A stretch of 64,000 bases of DNA. It comes from Antricoccus suffuscus. Lineage in GTDB: Bacteria; Actinomycetota; Actinomycetes; Mycobacteriales; Antricoccaceae. Below the pieces are notes generated by a model that saw nothing but the letters and a program-made list of their open reading frames with translations, ran no database searches and was not told the origin of the DNA. Of the stretch, positions 1 to 8,818 are shown in pieces (position 1 is the stretch's first letter; every line of letters begins with the position of its first letter). Made by a program: the position numbers and the translations under genes. The DNA is taken from assembly GCF_003003235.1 (NCBI RefSeq), contig NZ_PVUE01000011.1, positions 87,894 to 151,893 of the forward strand, read 5' to 3'.

Positions 1-924
1 GGCCGAGCCGACAGCGCCCGTGATGGGCAGGGGAGAGGCGCTGAACATGAACTCGTACCGTCCGTCGGCCGCGCAGTCCTCTGCGAGCGCTTCGAGGTCG
101 AAGATCTCGCCGATCGGGATCCCCATGTAGGTGAGGGCGACGATGTGCAGTGGCTGGTAAACGTCGATCTCGTTGGGCTTTACTTCCATTCCCCATGTAT
201 CGGTGACGATCGCAGCGACCTCGTGCTCGTGCAGCCACGGAGCGGTGTGCAGCGACAGCCCGGGGGACGCACCGCCGGCGTAGTCCCGCCACTCATTGCG
301 CCGTACGCCGAGATGCCCCGTCCGCACGAGTACGGCATCGCCGCTGCGAATCTCCACACCCTCGGCCGCACACGCGTCGTCGAGCATCGCAGTAGTGACC
401 GCCTCGCCCGGATCCATAGCGGCCCGTCCGGTCAGTTTCGGGATGTCCAGCAGCACACCGCGCATCACTATCTTGCCGGTGAAGTTCTGGATTCCATTGC
501 GGTGCGCACCGCGGGAGTCGACCTCGGAGGCGTCCCGGTTGTTATACATCTTCCCCTTGTAGAAGATGTGCGCGAATGCGTCCCACTGAGTGCCGCACTG
601 GTTGGGCATGACGATGTAGTCATCGGCATACCCGAACCCCTTGGCGTCACCGCCACCACGGCGCAGCCGATCCTGGCGCCCCGAGGCCGCGTCCGAACCG
701 GTCATGGTCATGAACAGTTGCGGATTGGTCCGCCCACCGCCAATCTGCGGACCGTTGGCGTCGTACGGCAGGGACAACGAGATGACCTTGCCGTCGGTCA
801 CCAGGCCGGCCGCAGACTTGATCTGGTCTGGACCAACGAAGTTGAGGGCGCCAAGTTCGTCGTCGACACCCCACCTTCCCCAGTTCGAATACTTTTCGAT
901 GTACTCGGCAAGGACATCCGACAT
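1..924 (-). CDS. Cyclase-family (kynurenine formamidase-like) protein, partial at window edge
   Basis: The reverse strand is open from an ATG at 924 to the left edge (308 codons, no stop), so the 3' end lies outside. The translation starts MSDVLAEYIEKYSNWG and fits the PF04199 cyclase family, metal-dependent hydrolases of the kynurenine formamidase fold. The metal-binding region reads NQCGTQWDAFAHIFY, the Gln variant of the usual HxGTHxDxPxH signature. Later family blocks VRTGHLG and TDTWGMEVKP are present. An in-frame ATG at 933 (MVAMSDV) is an alternative start; neither has a clear Shine-Dalgarno. The substrate cannot be told from sequence. The serine hydrolase next upstream on the same strand (1010-2164) may be cotranscribed. 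Confidence 0.82.
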   Translation of the reverse strand, partial: MSDVLAEYIEKYSNWGRWGVDDELGALNFVGPDQIKSAAGLVTDGKVISLSLPYDANGPQIGGGRTNPQLFMTMTGSDAASGRQDRLRRGGGDAKGFGYADDYIVMPNQCGTQWDAFAHIFYKGKMYNNRDASEVDSRGAHRNGIQNFTGKIVMRGVLLDIPKLTGRAAMDPGEAVTTAMLDDACAAEGVEIRSGDAVLVRTGHLGVRRNEWRDYAGGASPGLSLHTAPWLHEHEVAAIVTDTWGMEVKPNEIDVYQPLHIVALTYMGIPIGEIFDLEALAEDCAADGRYEFMFSASPLPITGAVGSA

Positions 925-1009
925 GGCAACCATCCAGTTCTACTCGGGATCTGTCACCTGATCATTGCCGATGACGTCCAGGCCGGTAACCGGTAGTCGC
1001 AAGTTGCCG

Positions 1010-2164
1010 CTAGAGGGAGGCGTACAGCGCCTTCTCGAAGTCGGCGTACATCTGCATCGACGCTGGCGTCACAAAGGGCAAGAACTGGGTGTACGTCGCC
1101 CCCGTGATGCCAGTGTCGCGGTCGATCCAGAAGTGCGTGTTGCAGATGCCTGCCCACGTGCCGCTGCCGGCGGCGCGCATTCCCGGCTGCTGCTGGGTGT
1201 TGATCATGAGCCCGAGGCCCCACTTGTTGCCTGGCCCGGCGTTGAAGTCGCAACTGGAATTCGGGTCGGCGGTCTTGACCTCTGCGGGAAACTCCAGATC
1301 GCCTACCTGATTGATAAAGGCAGCGTCAACGGTCGCCGGCTCCAAGATTTTCTGGCCGCCGAATGTCCCGCCGCCGAGCAGCATCTGCTGAAACTTGAGA
1401 TAGTCACGCGGCGTGGAGTACAGCCCGTGGCCGCCTGCCCACCAGTCTGGCTGCTGATTCCAGTCGACATCGGTAGCAACCCATGCGCCGTCCTCGCCAG
1501 GGACGTGGATGGGTACGGAACGGGCGCGCTGCTGTTCGTCCATCAGGAACGTCGTGTCCGACATTCCTAGCGGGCCAGCGATGTGTGCTTCGATGTAGTC
1601 CCGTAGCGACTCACCACTGGTGGCCTCGACGACCTTGCCGAGCCAGTCGATGTTGATGCCGTACTCGATCTTGGTGCCAGGGTCGGCGATCATGGGTGCG
1701 TTGAAGATTTCGTCCTTGCCGCCGAGCACGTTGCTGGTGCCCGTGACCGCTTCCCACTTGACAATGTCGGCGTTCCAGAACCAGTAAGACAGCCCGCTGG
1801 TATGTGTCGCAAGCTGCCTGACGGTCGCCTTGGTCGCCGGTGCCCGCAGCCGTGGCGTGTCTGCGTCGAAGCCGTCGAGCACTTTGACATCGGCGAATTG
1901 CGGGCAGTACTGCTCGACCGGTGCGTCCAAGTCGAGCTTGCCCTGCTCGAGCTGCTGGAGGGCGGCCACGGTGGCGACCATCTTTGTCATCGAAGCGATC
2001 CGAAACAGCGAGTCGGCGGTTACCGGCTCGCCCTGCCCGACCGTCCGCGGTCCGGCCGCGCCCTCGTAAATGGTTCCGTTGCGATCGGCCGCCATCGCCA
2101 CGACATTTGGTACGGCGCCAGCATCGACTGCTCCCTGCAGCACGGCATCTATGGATGAACTCAT
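1010..2164 (-). CDS. Serine hydrolase, beta-lactamase class C / esterase EstB family
   Basis: This 384-residue protein has the penicillin-binding fold signature SMTK at residues 58-61 (nucleophile Ser58, Lys61), preceded by FRIA and followed by a helix and the TSGLSYW block. A Tyr at about 168 in EYGIN sits where the second catalytic motif is expected. There is no signal peptide, so it is probably a cytoplasmic esterase of family VIII rather than a cell-wall enzyme. The ATG at 2164 is chosen because GGGAGGGG lies five to six bases upstream; an upstream in-frame start would add 18 residues with no ribosome site. Substrate is unknown. It may be cotranscribed with the cyclase gene downstream. 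Confidence 0.85.
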   Translation of the reverse strand: MSSSIDAVLQGAVDAGAVPNVVAMAADRNGTIYEGAAGPRTVGQGEPVTADSLFRIASMTKMVATVAALQQLEQGKLDLDAPVEQYCPQFADVKVLDGFDADTPRLRAPATKATVRQLATHTSGLSYWFWNADIVKWEAVTGTSNVLGGKDEIFNAPMIADPGTKIEYGINIDWLGKVVEATSGESLRDYIEAHIAGPLGMSDTTFLMDEQQRARSVPIHVPGEDGAWVATDVDWNQQPDWWAGGHGLYSTPRDYLKFQQMLLGGGTFGGQKILEPATVDAAFINQVGDLEFPAEVKTADPNSSCDFNAGPGNKWGLGLMINTQQQPGMRAAGSGTWAGICNTHFWIDRDTGITGATYTQFLPFVTPASMQMYADFEKALYASL

Positions 2165-2249
2165 GGGTTTCCCCTCCCGTGTGATCGCCGCCGCCAGCTT
2201 GACGGCCAGCATTGTCAATCAGAACAGAGCGCGGGAGCGAATACCAGGC

Positions 2250-3734
2250 TTAGGCGGGTTCGGTCTCGCCGATGACCAGCCCGTGCGCATTAAGCGCCTG
2301 GACTGCGACGTACGTCGAACCGTCCGGGACTGGCAGGCTGGTCTCGAAATGTTTCATCGGTACAGGGGATTGCGCGGATGCGTTCGCCTTGTCCGGGCCG
2401 GTGATCAGCCGCCACGACGCCACCTCGGTCGCGCCATTCCAACTGACCTTGATCGTGGCCTTGTCGTCGTCGAGGACGGCGGCGGGAGAGTCGGTCGGAG
2501 TCGCTACCCATGGCTGCTTAAAAGTGCGATAACTCTGACAGCCGCCGATGGCCATATCGGAGATCAGCGTGCCATCTGCCTTGTATTCCGAGTAGTATCC
2601 CTTCGATCCCCAGCCGACAAAGACGTTGCCGTTGTCGAGCACATCCACGCTCCCTTGGCTGCCGGACAGCCGATTCGTGGGCGGTAGGTATTCCGTGACA
2701 ACCGTGGCGGTCATCGAGGCCATGTCAAGACTGAGCCGCAGGCCGCGCGAGTTTTCCGCTGTGGCCGGCAGCGCCGAGTTGTCATACAGGGTCAGAGTCC
2801 CGTCGGCCTGACGTTCCGCGTCATGCTGCCAGGCAAACGTCGTACCTTCGCCCATCTTGAAGTCGCTCGACTTACCGCCCAGGATCCAGTTCACGTCGCC
2901 GCTGTCGCGCGAAATGCTGTAGACCGAATGCGTGTTGCGAGCCGATACCAGCAGCGAGCCGTCGGTGTCTTCCGAGATCGAATTGATGTGGAAGTAGTCG
3001 AATGGCGCGTCCTTTGTGCCGGAGTCATCATCGTCCTTGTCCGGATCACCCTCGGGTTTTGACTTCGTGTCTGTGACTGGCACATGGTCGAGTGAGTGCC
3101 ATTCGAAGACGACGGCGCCGGTAGCGATGTTGATTTCCTGAATCACCCCATCCAGGATCCAGCCGTCCTTTGGACCGCCCACCTTGGTGAGGTCGTGCTT
3201 GACGGGCACGTACGCGGTCACGAGCATTGTGCCGTGCGCCGTGATCCTCGCTTCGTGGGCGTCTGCGTTGCCTTTCTTGACATCGCCGCCGGTGGTCACC
3301 GTGGCAATCTTCTTGTACGACGTATCCATCACAGTGACACCGCCGTACCCGTAGCCCTTGGCCAGCTTGCCGGACCACCAGGTCAGGACCGGCTGTCCTT
3401 GATACTGCTGGACACGAAGATCGAAGACCTCGTCGCCGTTGGGACCGATCCACACCGGTTCGCCGGACGTGTCGGTGATCAGCGGACCGTCGGTTGGGCA
3501 GGTCTCGCCCTTCGGGCCAAGGAGTACGACGTGATCGGAAATGCGGGCCGGGGCGAGGCCGGGGGAGGTTGGCTCGGCGATCGGCGCGGCAAGATCCGGG
3601 CGGCTTGCGTACTGGTGGGCGGGGGCAACTTCGGGCTCCTCAGGGGAGCTGCTACACCCGGTCGCGACAAGGGCTAAGGACAGAAGGTACGCCGACCGGC
3701 GGGCTGACTTGCGGCGTTGAGGTCGCTGAATCAT
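2250..3734 (-). CDS. Arylsulfotransferase (ASST)-like lipoprotein
   Basis: The 494-residue product begins with a basic stretch, a hydrophobic core LLSLALVA and a lipobox ending in TGC, so it is a likely membrane-anchored lipoprotein facing outward. The mature part carries repeated beta-propeller-type blades (DYFHINSISEDTDGSLLVSARN, WILGGK, FAWQHDAE), which match the arylsulfotransferase/ASST family (PF05935/PF14269). The C-terminal 90 residues look like a fibronectin-type beta sandwich. An acidic run DPDKDDDDSG interrupts the propeller at about residue 240. Many actinobacterial members have no proven sulfotransferase activity, so the reaction is not assigned. It stands alone between unrelated genes. 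Confidence 0.75.
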   Translation of the reverse strand: MIQRPQRRKSARRSAYLLSLALVATGCSSSPEEPEVAPAHQYASRPDLAAPIAEPTSPGLAPARISDHVVLLGPKGETCPTDGPLITDTSGEPVWIGPNGDEVFDLRVQQYQGQPVLTWWSGKLAKGYGYGGVTVMDTSYKKIATVTTGGDVKKGNADAHEARITAHGTMLVTAYVPVKHDLTKVGGPKDGWILDGVIQEINIATGAVVFEWHSLDHVPVTDTKSKPEGDPDKDDDDSGTKDAPFDYFHINSISEDTDGSLLVSARNTHSVYSISRDSGDVNWILGGKSSDFKMGEGTTFAWQHDAERQADGTLTLYDNSALPATAENSRGLRLSLDMASMTATVVTEYLPPTNRLSGSQGSVDVLDNGNVFVGWGSKGYYSEYKADGTLISDMAIGGCQSYRTFKQPWVATPTDSPAAVLDDDKATIKVSWNGATEVASWRLITGPDKANASAQSPVPMKHFETSLPVPDGSTYVAVQALNAHGLVIGETEPA

Positions 3735-3906
3735 GCCTCTTGTCTATCCCAGGTCGAACCCCTCTCGCCTGGCGAATCTGGCTCGGTCGCTGGTTCTGTG
3801 GCCGATCGCATATCGCCGATAGTCCGGGTTCGTGGCGACGGAGACTTGTGCTCAGCGGCATGAATCACTTATCGTAAATTCATCAGACAACCTGCGAAGG
3901 GGTGCC

Positions 3907-4623
3907 ATGGCGGTCGGACAGTTGCGGCGTGCGGTACTGGCCGAACAAGCCGTGGCGGAGTTGCAAAAGCAGCTGACCGCAGGGGAGTGGGCGGTCGGTG
4001 AGCGACTGCCTCCCGAGCAGCAGCTTGCCGAACAACTCGGCGTCGGCCGCTCGACCGTGCGCGAGGCATTGCGTGCGCTCGCCAACGCCGGTTGGGTTCA
4101 GTCGCGCCAGGGCGCAGGAACGTTTGTGCTGGCAGATCGGCCGCCGGCCACGGACCTCGCTACTACTTTGCGTAGGGCACAAATGATCGAGGTTTACGAA
4201 GTACGCCAAGGGCTCGAGCTGCAGGCCGCGCGACTGGCCGCGGTACGCCGTACACCCGCCGACCTGCAGCGCATGGATGAGGCACTCGTCCGGCGTAAGC
4301 GCGCGCTGTCGGCGCGCCGCTTGCCGGCTTACGTCGACGCCGATCTCGACTTCCATCGGGCGGTCGTGACCGCCGCGCACAACTCCGTGCTGTCTGAGGT
4401 CTTCGCCTCCTTCAGCGCGGCATTGCGCACGACACTTACCGGCCTCACGCAGGACCCCGGCCCACGGAACGCCTCGCACGCGGTGCATGTCGCTTTGGCC
4501 GAAGCGATCCGGGCGGGGGATCCCGACGCGGCGGGCGCCGCGACGTTGGACCACCTGAGCGACACACAGGCAAGACTTGAACGACTCATCGACAGTAAAC
4601 AGCCAGCAGTGAGGGAGTCCTGA
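3907..4623 (+). CDS. GntR-family (FadR subfamily) transcriptional regulator
   Basis: The 238-residue protein has an N-terminal winged helix (GERLPPEQQLAEQLGVGRSTVREALRAL, then QGAGTFV) and an all-helical FCD effector domain with EVRQGLELQAARLAA and DLDFHRAVVTAAHN, whose Asp/His residues normally bind a metal or carboxylate ligand. The ATG at 3907 has GAAGGGG five bases upstream; the longer open frame from 3832 has none. Its stop overlaps the start of the exporter gene (TGATG at 4621), so the two are translationally coupled and the regulator most likely controls that exporter in response to its substrate. Confidence 0.9.
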   Translation: MAVGQLRRAVLAEQAVAELQKQLTAGEWAVGERLPPEQQLAEQLGVGRSTVREALRALANAGWVQSRQGAGTFVLADRPPATDLATTLRRAQMIEVYEVRQGLELQAARLAAVRRTPADLQRMDEALVRRKRALSARRLPAYVDADLDFHRAVVTAAHNSVLSEVFASFSAALRTTLTGLTQDPGPRNASHAVHVALAEAIRAGDPDAAGAATLDHLSDTQARLERLIDSKQPAVRES

Positions 4624-5831
4624 TGGCCGCGACTGTGACCAACGCCGAGACGCGCACCGAACGCAAAGCTCGCAACCGCGTGATCGACCCGCGACAGCTC
4701 GGCATGTTGATGGCCAGTCATACCGTCGACGACATCTATCAGGGCGCGGTGCCGGCAATTATCCCGTTCCTGATCCTCGAGCGCGGCTACAGCTATACCG
4801 CCGCCGCCGGCATCACCCTCGCCGCGACGGTGCTGTCTTCGGTGATCCAGCCGGTGTTCGGGATTCTCGCGGATAAGCGGCACATGCCGTGGTTACCCGC
4901 GATCGGTCTGCTCGTTGCCGGGATCGGCATCGGCCTGGCGGGGCTTGGTTCGGCGTACTGGCAGGTGTGGTGTGCCGTCGCGCTGTCCGGCATCGGTGTG
5001 GCGGCGTACCACCCGGCAGCGGCAAAGGCCGCACGCCTCGCTGCCGGTACGTCGGCGCAGGGCATGAGCTGGTTTGCAGTGGGTGGCAACATCGGCCTCG
5101 CGCTCGGTCCAGCGCTCGCAACGCCGCTGCTGCTGGCATTCGGGCTCGTTAGTACGCCGATTTTGGTTATTCCAGCGGTGGTCATGGCGGTTGTGTTCCT
5201 GGCATTCAATCGTCGGGTCAAAGAACGCATGCGTAGTCGTGCGGGTACTAAGACCAAGGACGTCGAGCCGCAGACCGACGATTGGCGGTCCTTCCGCTGG
5301 CTCACCGCGATGGTGATCATGCGCTCGATCGTCTACTTCGGTATGTCGACCCTCGTCGCCGTGTACGTCATCAAGGAGTATTCGGCGTCGAAGGCAATCG
5401 GCGCCGCGGTATTGACGTCATTCCTAGGTCTCGGCGCGGCTTCGACGGTGTTCGGCGGTTGGCTGGCCGACCGCATTGGACGGGTCGTAACGATCCGGAT
5501 CGGTTACACCGTAGCGATTCCAGCGCTCGTGTTTCTGCTGCTGGCACCCAACACGACGCTGGCCTGGATTGCGGCGGTGTGCGTTGCCTTCGGGATCTAC
5601 TGCCCGTTTTCGGTGCAGACCACGCTGAGTCAGGATTACCTGCCCAACCACCTCGGTACGGCGTCCGGCGTCACCATTGGCCTTGCGGTGTCCGCCGGCG
5701 GGATTTTCGCTCCTGTTCTTGGTTTGATCGGTGACCACTTCGGCCTTCAATGGGCCATCGCAACGTTGTTGCTCGGCCCGGTGTTCGCGCTCCTTCTCAG
5801 TCTTCGGTTACGAGACCGTATCCACGTATAG
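4623..5831 (+). CDS. MFS transporter, fosmidomycin-resistance (Fsr)-like
   Basis: This 402-residue integral membrane protein has about twelve hydrophobic segments. The N-terminal block SHTVDDIYQGAVPAIIPFL is typical of the Fsr branch of the major facilitator superfamily, and the loop FGILADKRHMPW carries the MFS motif between TM2 and TM3. A charged central loop (residues about 195-225) separates the two halves. Fsr proteins export fosmidomycin and other small compounds; the natural substrate here is unknown. The start overlaps the GntR stop by one base, implying coupled expression under that regulator. Confidence 0.88.
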   Translation: MAATVTNAETRTERKARNRVIDPRQLGMLMASHTVDDIYQGAVPAIIPFLILERGYSYTAAAGITLAATVLSSVIQPVFGILADKRHMPWLPAIGLLVAGIGIGLAGLGSAYWQVWCAVALSGIGVAAYHPAAAKAARLAAGTSAQGMSWFAVGGNIGLALGPALATPLLLAFGLVSTPILVIPAVVMAVVFLAFNRRVKERMRSRAGTKTKDVEPQTDDWRSFRWLTAMVIMRSIVYFGMSTLVAVYVIKEYSASKAIGAAVLTSFLGLGAASTVFGGWLADRIGRVVTIRIGYTVAIPALVFLLLAPNTTLAWIAAVCVAFGIYCPFSVQTTLSQDYLPNHLGTASGVTIGLAVSAGGIFAPVLGLIGDHFGLQWAIATLLLGPVFALLLSLRLRDRIHV

Positions 5832-5911
5832 CCCCTGCGATCGCTGTCCTTACGTGGGCTGGAATCGCACCGGGAGTGGCCCTCGCGTCACGACAAACGC
5901 TAGGAGGCGAC

Positions 5912-6088
5912 ATGGGCAATCCCTGGCGCGCGGCGCTCTTGGCGGCCAGCCTCGGGATCGGCATCCTGTTGACTCCTGCAGCGCCAAGCCGTCGTCCTCA
6001 GCAAGTTGCCGGTGGAACCCGCACTTCCGGTTTCTTTCCGACACGGATGCGGCTACGGGCGCAGTCCCGCTACCAGCAGGTCAAGTAA
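5912..6088 (+). CDS. Small hypothetical ORF with signal-like N-terminus (possible gene remnant)
   Basis: A 58-codon frame opens with ATG four bases after a perfect AGGAGG at 5903-5908. Its N-terminus (MGNPWRAALLAASLGIGILL) looks like a signal peptide or single membrane segment, but the rest has no recognisable family and its last 12 codons overlap the convergent TetR gene. The strong ribosome site suggests a once-real gene; the abrupt low-complexity remainder suggests truncation. I do not assign a function. Confidence 0.3.
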   Translation: MGNPWRAALLAASLGIGILLTPAAPSRRPQQVAGGTRTSGFFPTRMRLRAQSRYQQVK

Positions 6089-6619
6089 TCGCTCGACCTG
6101 TGCGGGGTTGCCGACCGTGGCGGTGGAAAGGAAGATTCCGACGAGAGCAGTGGTGACGTCCTCTGCAGGGACGTCGTCGCGGAGGACGCGCTGCGTTGCT
6201 CCGGATTCGAGGAAGTCCGCCAACACCTGGGTGATCCGAGCCCGAGTGTCCGGTGTGGCGATCGTGCCGGCCGCCCAGCCGGACCGGAGGGTGTCGAGCA
6301 TCCCGCGCTTGGTCGTCACGAATGCGGCGTACCGATCCATCCAGCCGCGAAGAGCGACATCGGCCGGGTGTATCCGCAGGAGTTCGGGAGCGCATCCGGT
6401 GACGTCGTCGAGTTCGGCGGCATAGACGGCGTCGACAAGTGCCTCACGCGTGGGGAAGTGGCGATACAGGGTGCCGATGCCCACGCCTGCCGCGCGAGCC
6501 ACTGCCTCGAGCGAGGTGGCTGTGTCAGTGGCGACGAAGGCATCGCGTGCGACCGCGATCAGTCGTTCACGGTTGCGTTGCGCGTCGGCTCGCTTAGGGC
6601 GTCGGGTAGCTTCGGTCAA
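6053..6619 (-). CDS. TetR-family transcriptional regulator
   Basis: The 188-residue protein has a canonical TetR DNA-binding domain: RERLIAVARDAFV, then TSLEAVARAAGVGIGTLYRHFPTREALVDAVY, at residues about 17-67. The C-terminal ligand domain is helical and of unknown specificity. The start is TTG at 6619, directly abutting a palindrome (6620-6637) that is repeated near the divergent reductase gene, which indicates autoregulation and control of that reductase. No other in-frame start fits the conserved N-terminus. Confidence 0.9.
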   Translation of the reverse strand: MTEATRRPKRADAQRNRERLIAVARDAFVATDTATSLEAVARAAGVGIGTLYRHFPTREALVDAVYAAELDDVTGCAPELLRIHPADVALRGWMDRYAAFVTTKRGMLDTLRSGWAAGTIATPDTRARITQVLADFLESGATQRVLRDDVPAEDVTTALVGIFLSTATVGNPAQVERLLDLLVAGLRP

Positions 6620-6672
6620 AGCGGAGGGTCCTCCGTTAATGCTAGAGTTGGCGTAGCGGATGTTCCTCCGCT
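6620..6672. promoter_or_regulatory. Pair of matching palindromes, probable TetR operators
   Basis: Two 18-bp dyads lie between the divergent TetR and aldo-keto reductase genes: 6620-6637 (AGCGGAGGGTCCTCCGTT) and 6655-6672 (AGCGGATGTTCCTCCGCT). They share AGCGGA at one end and TCCTCCG at the other with identical spacing, start-to-start distance 35 bp. One touches the TetR start codon. Paired conserved dyads in this position are what TetR-family autoregulators bind; binding itself is inferred. Confidence 0.7.
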
Positions 6673-6705
6673 TACCAAGAGTATTTCACGACCGGAGGCC
6701 AGCCC

Positions 6706-7590
6706 ATGACAAGATCACCCAGCACCGCATTACCGGGCGGCTCCGCGCTGCTCGCCGGACATCAGGTCGCCCGTATTGGCTACGGCGCCATGCAGCTCGA
6801 GCGACTGCGCGAAGACCCGAAGGCGGCGATCGGACTCGTTCGCCGCGCTGTGGAAGCTGGAGTGAGCCACGTTGACACCGCCCAGTTCTACGGCGACGGA
6901 TTCGCCAACGATGTGCTCAGTCGTGCGCTGCACGCCACTGACGAGGTTGTCGTGGTCACTAAGGTTGGCGCCGACTCTAACCCAGGTGGCCCGATTCCAC
7001 TTCGGCCGGCACAGCGTCCCGGCGACCTGCGGGCCAGCGTTGAGGACAACCTGCGCGGCCTCGGGGCTGACCGGCTGGCGGTGGTCAACCTCCGGCGGCT
7101 CGGGGACGGACCTGGCATCGAGGCCGATGGTGACCAGGTCGTCCCGATCGAGGATCAACTCGCGACAATGATCGCGCTACGAGACGAAGGCAAGATCGGC
7201 GCGATCGGGCTCAGCGGCGTCACTCTCGACGACCTGCGGACCGCCCTGCCAGCGGGCATCGCATGTGTGCAGAACGCGTACAACGTGATCAGTCGTGAGC
7301 ACGAAGACCTCTTGGCGCTCTGTATCGCGGAAGGCATTGCCTGGGTCCCGTTCTTCCCGCTCGGCAGCGCGTTTGCGAGGTTCCCGAACGTCGCAGACGA
7401 CCCCGTCGTCAGCGACGCGGCGGCCACCCTCGGTGTCCCTCCCGTGCAGATTGGGCTCGCCTGGCTACTTGCGCACGCGCCGAATGTGCTTCTCGTACCA
7501 GGAACGGCCAGCGTGGCGCACCTGGAGGAGAATCTCGCGGCCGGTGACCTGGTGTTGCCGCCCACAATGATCGCCGCCCTCGATGGATGA
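6706..7590 (+). CDS. Aldo/keto reductase
   Basis: The 294-residue protein has the AKR barrel pattern: IGYGAMQL, Asp57 and Tyr62 in HVDTAQFYG, Lys86 in VVTKVG, and the late NADPH-binding block VPGTASVAHLEENLAA. The fourth member of the usual Asp-Tyr-Lys-His tetrad is replaced: the segment reads VVNLRRLG with Arg130 where His is expected. This variant occurs in some AKR branches, so activity is still possible. GGAGG lies eight bases upstream of the ATG. Divergent TetR and shared operators suggest induction by a reactive carbonyl or xenobiotic. Confidence 0.87.
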   Translation: MTRSPSTALPGGSALLAGHQVARIGYGAMQLERLREDPKAAIGLVRRAVEAGVSHVDTAQFYGDGFANDVLSRALHATDEVVVVTKVGADSNPGGPIPLRPAQRPGDLRASVEDNLRGLGADRLAVVNLRRLGDGPGIEADGDQVVPIEDQLATMIALRDEGKIGAIGLSGVTLDDLRTALPAGIACVQNAYNVISREHEDLLALCIAEGIAWVPFFPLGSAFARFPNVADDPVVSDAAATLGVPPVQIGLAWLLAHAPNVLLVPGTASVAHLEENLAAGDLVLPPTMIAALDG

Positions 7591-7591
7591 C

Positions 7592-8767
7592 TCACTTCAG
7601 CGCCGAAACCAACGCGGCGAACACCGCCGTCGCGGGACTCGTGCTGGCGCTACCGAATGGGATGTCGCTGTTGACGAGGACGATGATCGTGGTGTTCAGC
7701 TTGTCGTTGTGAAAGAGCGACGTGGTGTAGCCCGGTATGTCGCCATCGTGACCCCACCAACCGTTTCGGTCGCCAATGCCGATGCCGTATCCGGCCGTTG
7801 CGGTCATCGGTGGGATGTCGCGAATGACAGAGTTGCGTCGCAGTTTCTCAGTGGACGGCTTTAGGATTCCCTTGCCGGTGAATAGCGCGTCTCCCCATGT
7901 CTTCAGGTCCCCAAGAGTGGAAATCACCTCGCCCGCCGTGAACGCGATGGACGGACTGAACAGGGTCGCGTCAACACTTTTCCCGGGATCCTGGCCCTGG
8001 TTTGAGATGCCGTTCAGATGTGGGCTCGGGATGGCGTTGGTGCCCGTTGGAAACGACGTGTGCTTCATGCCGAGTGGATCAAAAAGGCGCTTCTTGAACA
8101 CGGCAGCGATCGGCTCGTCCGTGACCTTCTCAATCACCATGCCCAGGAGTACGTAGTTGGTATTGGAATACTCCCAGCCGGCGCCTGGGGCAAAGTCGGC
8201 CGGTGTTCCGATCACGAAGTCGACGAGCTGCTGCGGCTTCCACTGCCGGTCCGGGTCGGCGAACACCTGACTCTGCCACTGCGGATTGGCGGTGTACGAA
8301 GGGATCCCGCTCGTCATATCGGCGAGTTGCCGCAACGTCGCCGTGTCACCGTTCGGGAGGTCAGGGACGTACTTTCCAATCGTGTCGTCGAGTGACAGCT
8401 TGTGCTCCTGCATGAGCTGCAGCAGAACTGTTGCTGTCATGGTCTTGGTGAGAGATCCGATCCTCGTATGGTCGGCCGGCGTCGGAGCGGCGCTCGATCC
8501 CGACCGCGCGGTGCCCGAAGCGCCGATCCAGGTGCCGCCTGGCGAGACTACTTCGGCGATCACTCCGGGGAAGTCGCCCTGAGCGCGGGTGTCATCTAGC
8601 GTCTTCTGGAACAGCGCAGCGGTCTCGGCGGGCGCAGTCGCGGCCGAGGTCGTGCTCGCTGCGCTACTCGAAGCGGCATCTGCCGCGCAGCCGGAGAGTG
8701 CTAGTGACGCGACCGCGATCAGGGCTGCAGCAGCGCAGAAGCGGCGGTTTGCCATGAAGATCGTCAT
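7592..8767 (-). CDS. Serine hydrolase lipoprotein, class C beta-lactamase / D-Ala-D-Ala carboxypeptidase-like
   Basis: The 391-residue product has a lipoprotein signal ending LALSGC (Cys27) and a Ser/Ala/Thr-rich linker to about residue 55. The penicillin-binding domain shows SLTK (Ser105-Lys108), YSN at about 200 and a late HDG box in WWGHDGDIPG, the three motifs of D-alanyl-D-alanine carboxypeptidase/class C enzymes. It is expected to be anchored on the outer face of the membrane and may act on peptidoglycan peptides, D-amino peptides or esters. It ends one base from the convergent aldo-keto reductase stop. MANRRF five residues in is an alternative start. Confidence 0.88.
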   Translation of the reverse strand: MTIFMANRRFCAAAALIAVASLALSGCAADAASSSAASTTSAATAPAETAALFQKTLDDTRAQGDFPGVIAEVVSPGGTWIGASGTARSGSSAAPTPADHTRIGSLTKTMTATVLLQLMQEHKLSLDDTIGKYVPDLPNGDTATLRQLADMTSGIPSYTANPQWQSQVFADPDRQWKPQQLVDFVIGTPADFAPGAGWEYSNTNYVLLGMVIEKVTDEPIAAVFKKRLFDPLGMKHTSFPTGTNAIPSPHLNGISNQGQDPGKSVDATLFSPSIAFTAGEVISTLGDLKTWGDALFTGKGILKPSTEKLRRNSVIRDIPPMTATAGYGIGIGDRNGWWGHDGDIPGYTTSLFHNDKLNTTIIVLVNSDIPFGSASTSPATAVFAALVSALK

Positions 8768-8818
8768 CGCCCGGTGTCCAATCTCGCGTGCGGGTGCGGT
8801 GTGCTGGGGTTCCCTAGG

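Noticed and set aside
145..996. 283-codon open frame on the + strand
   Set aside because: It is antisense to the cyclase-family gene, whose translation has clear family motifs; the + frame has none.
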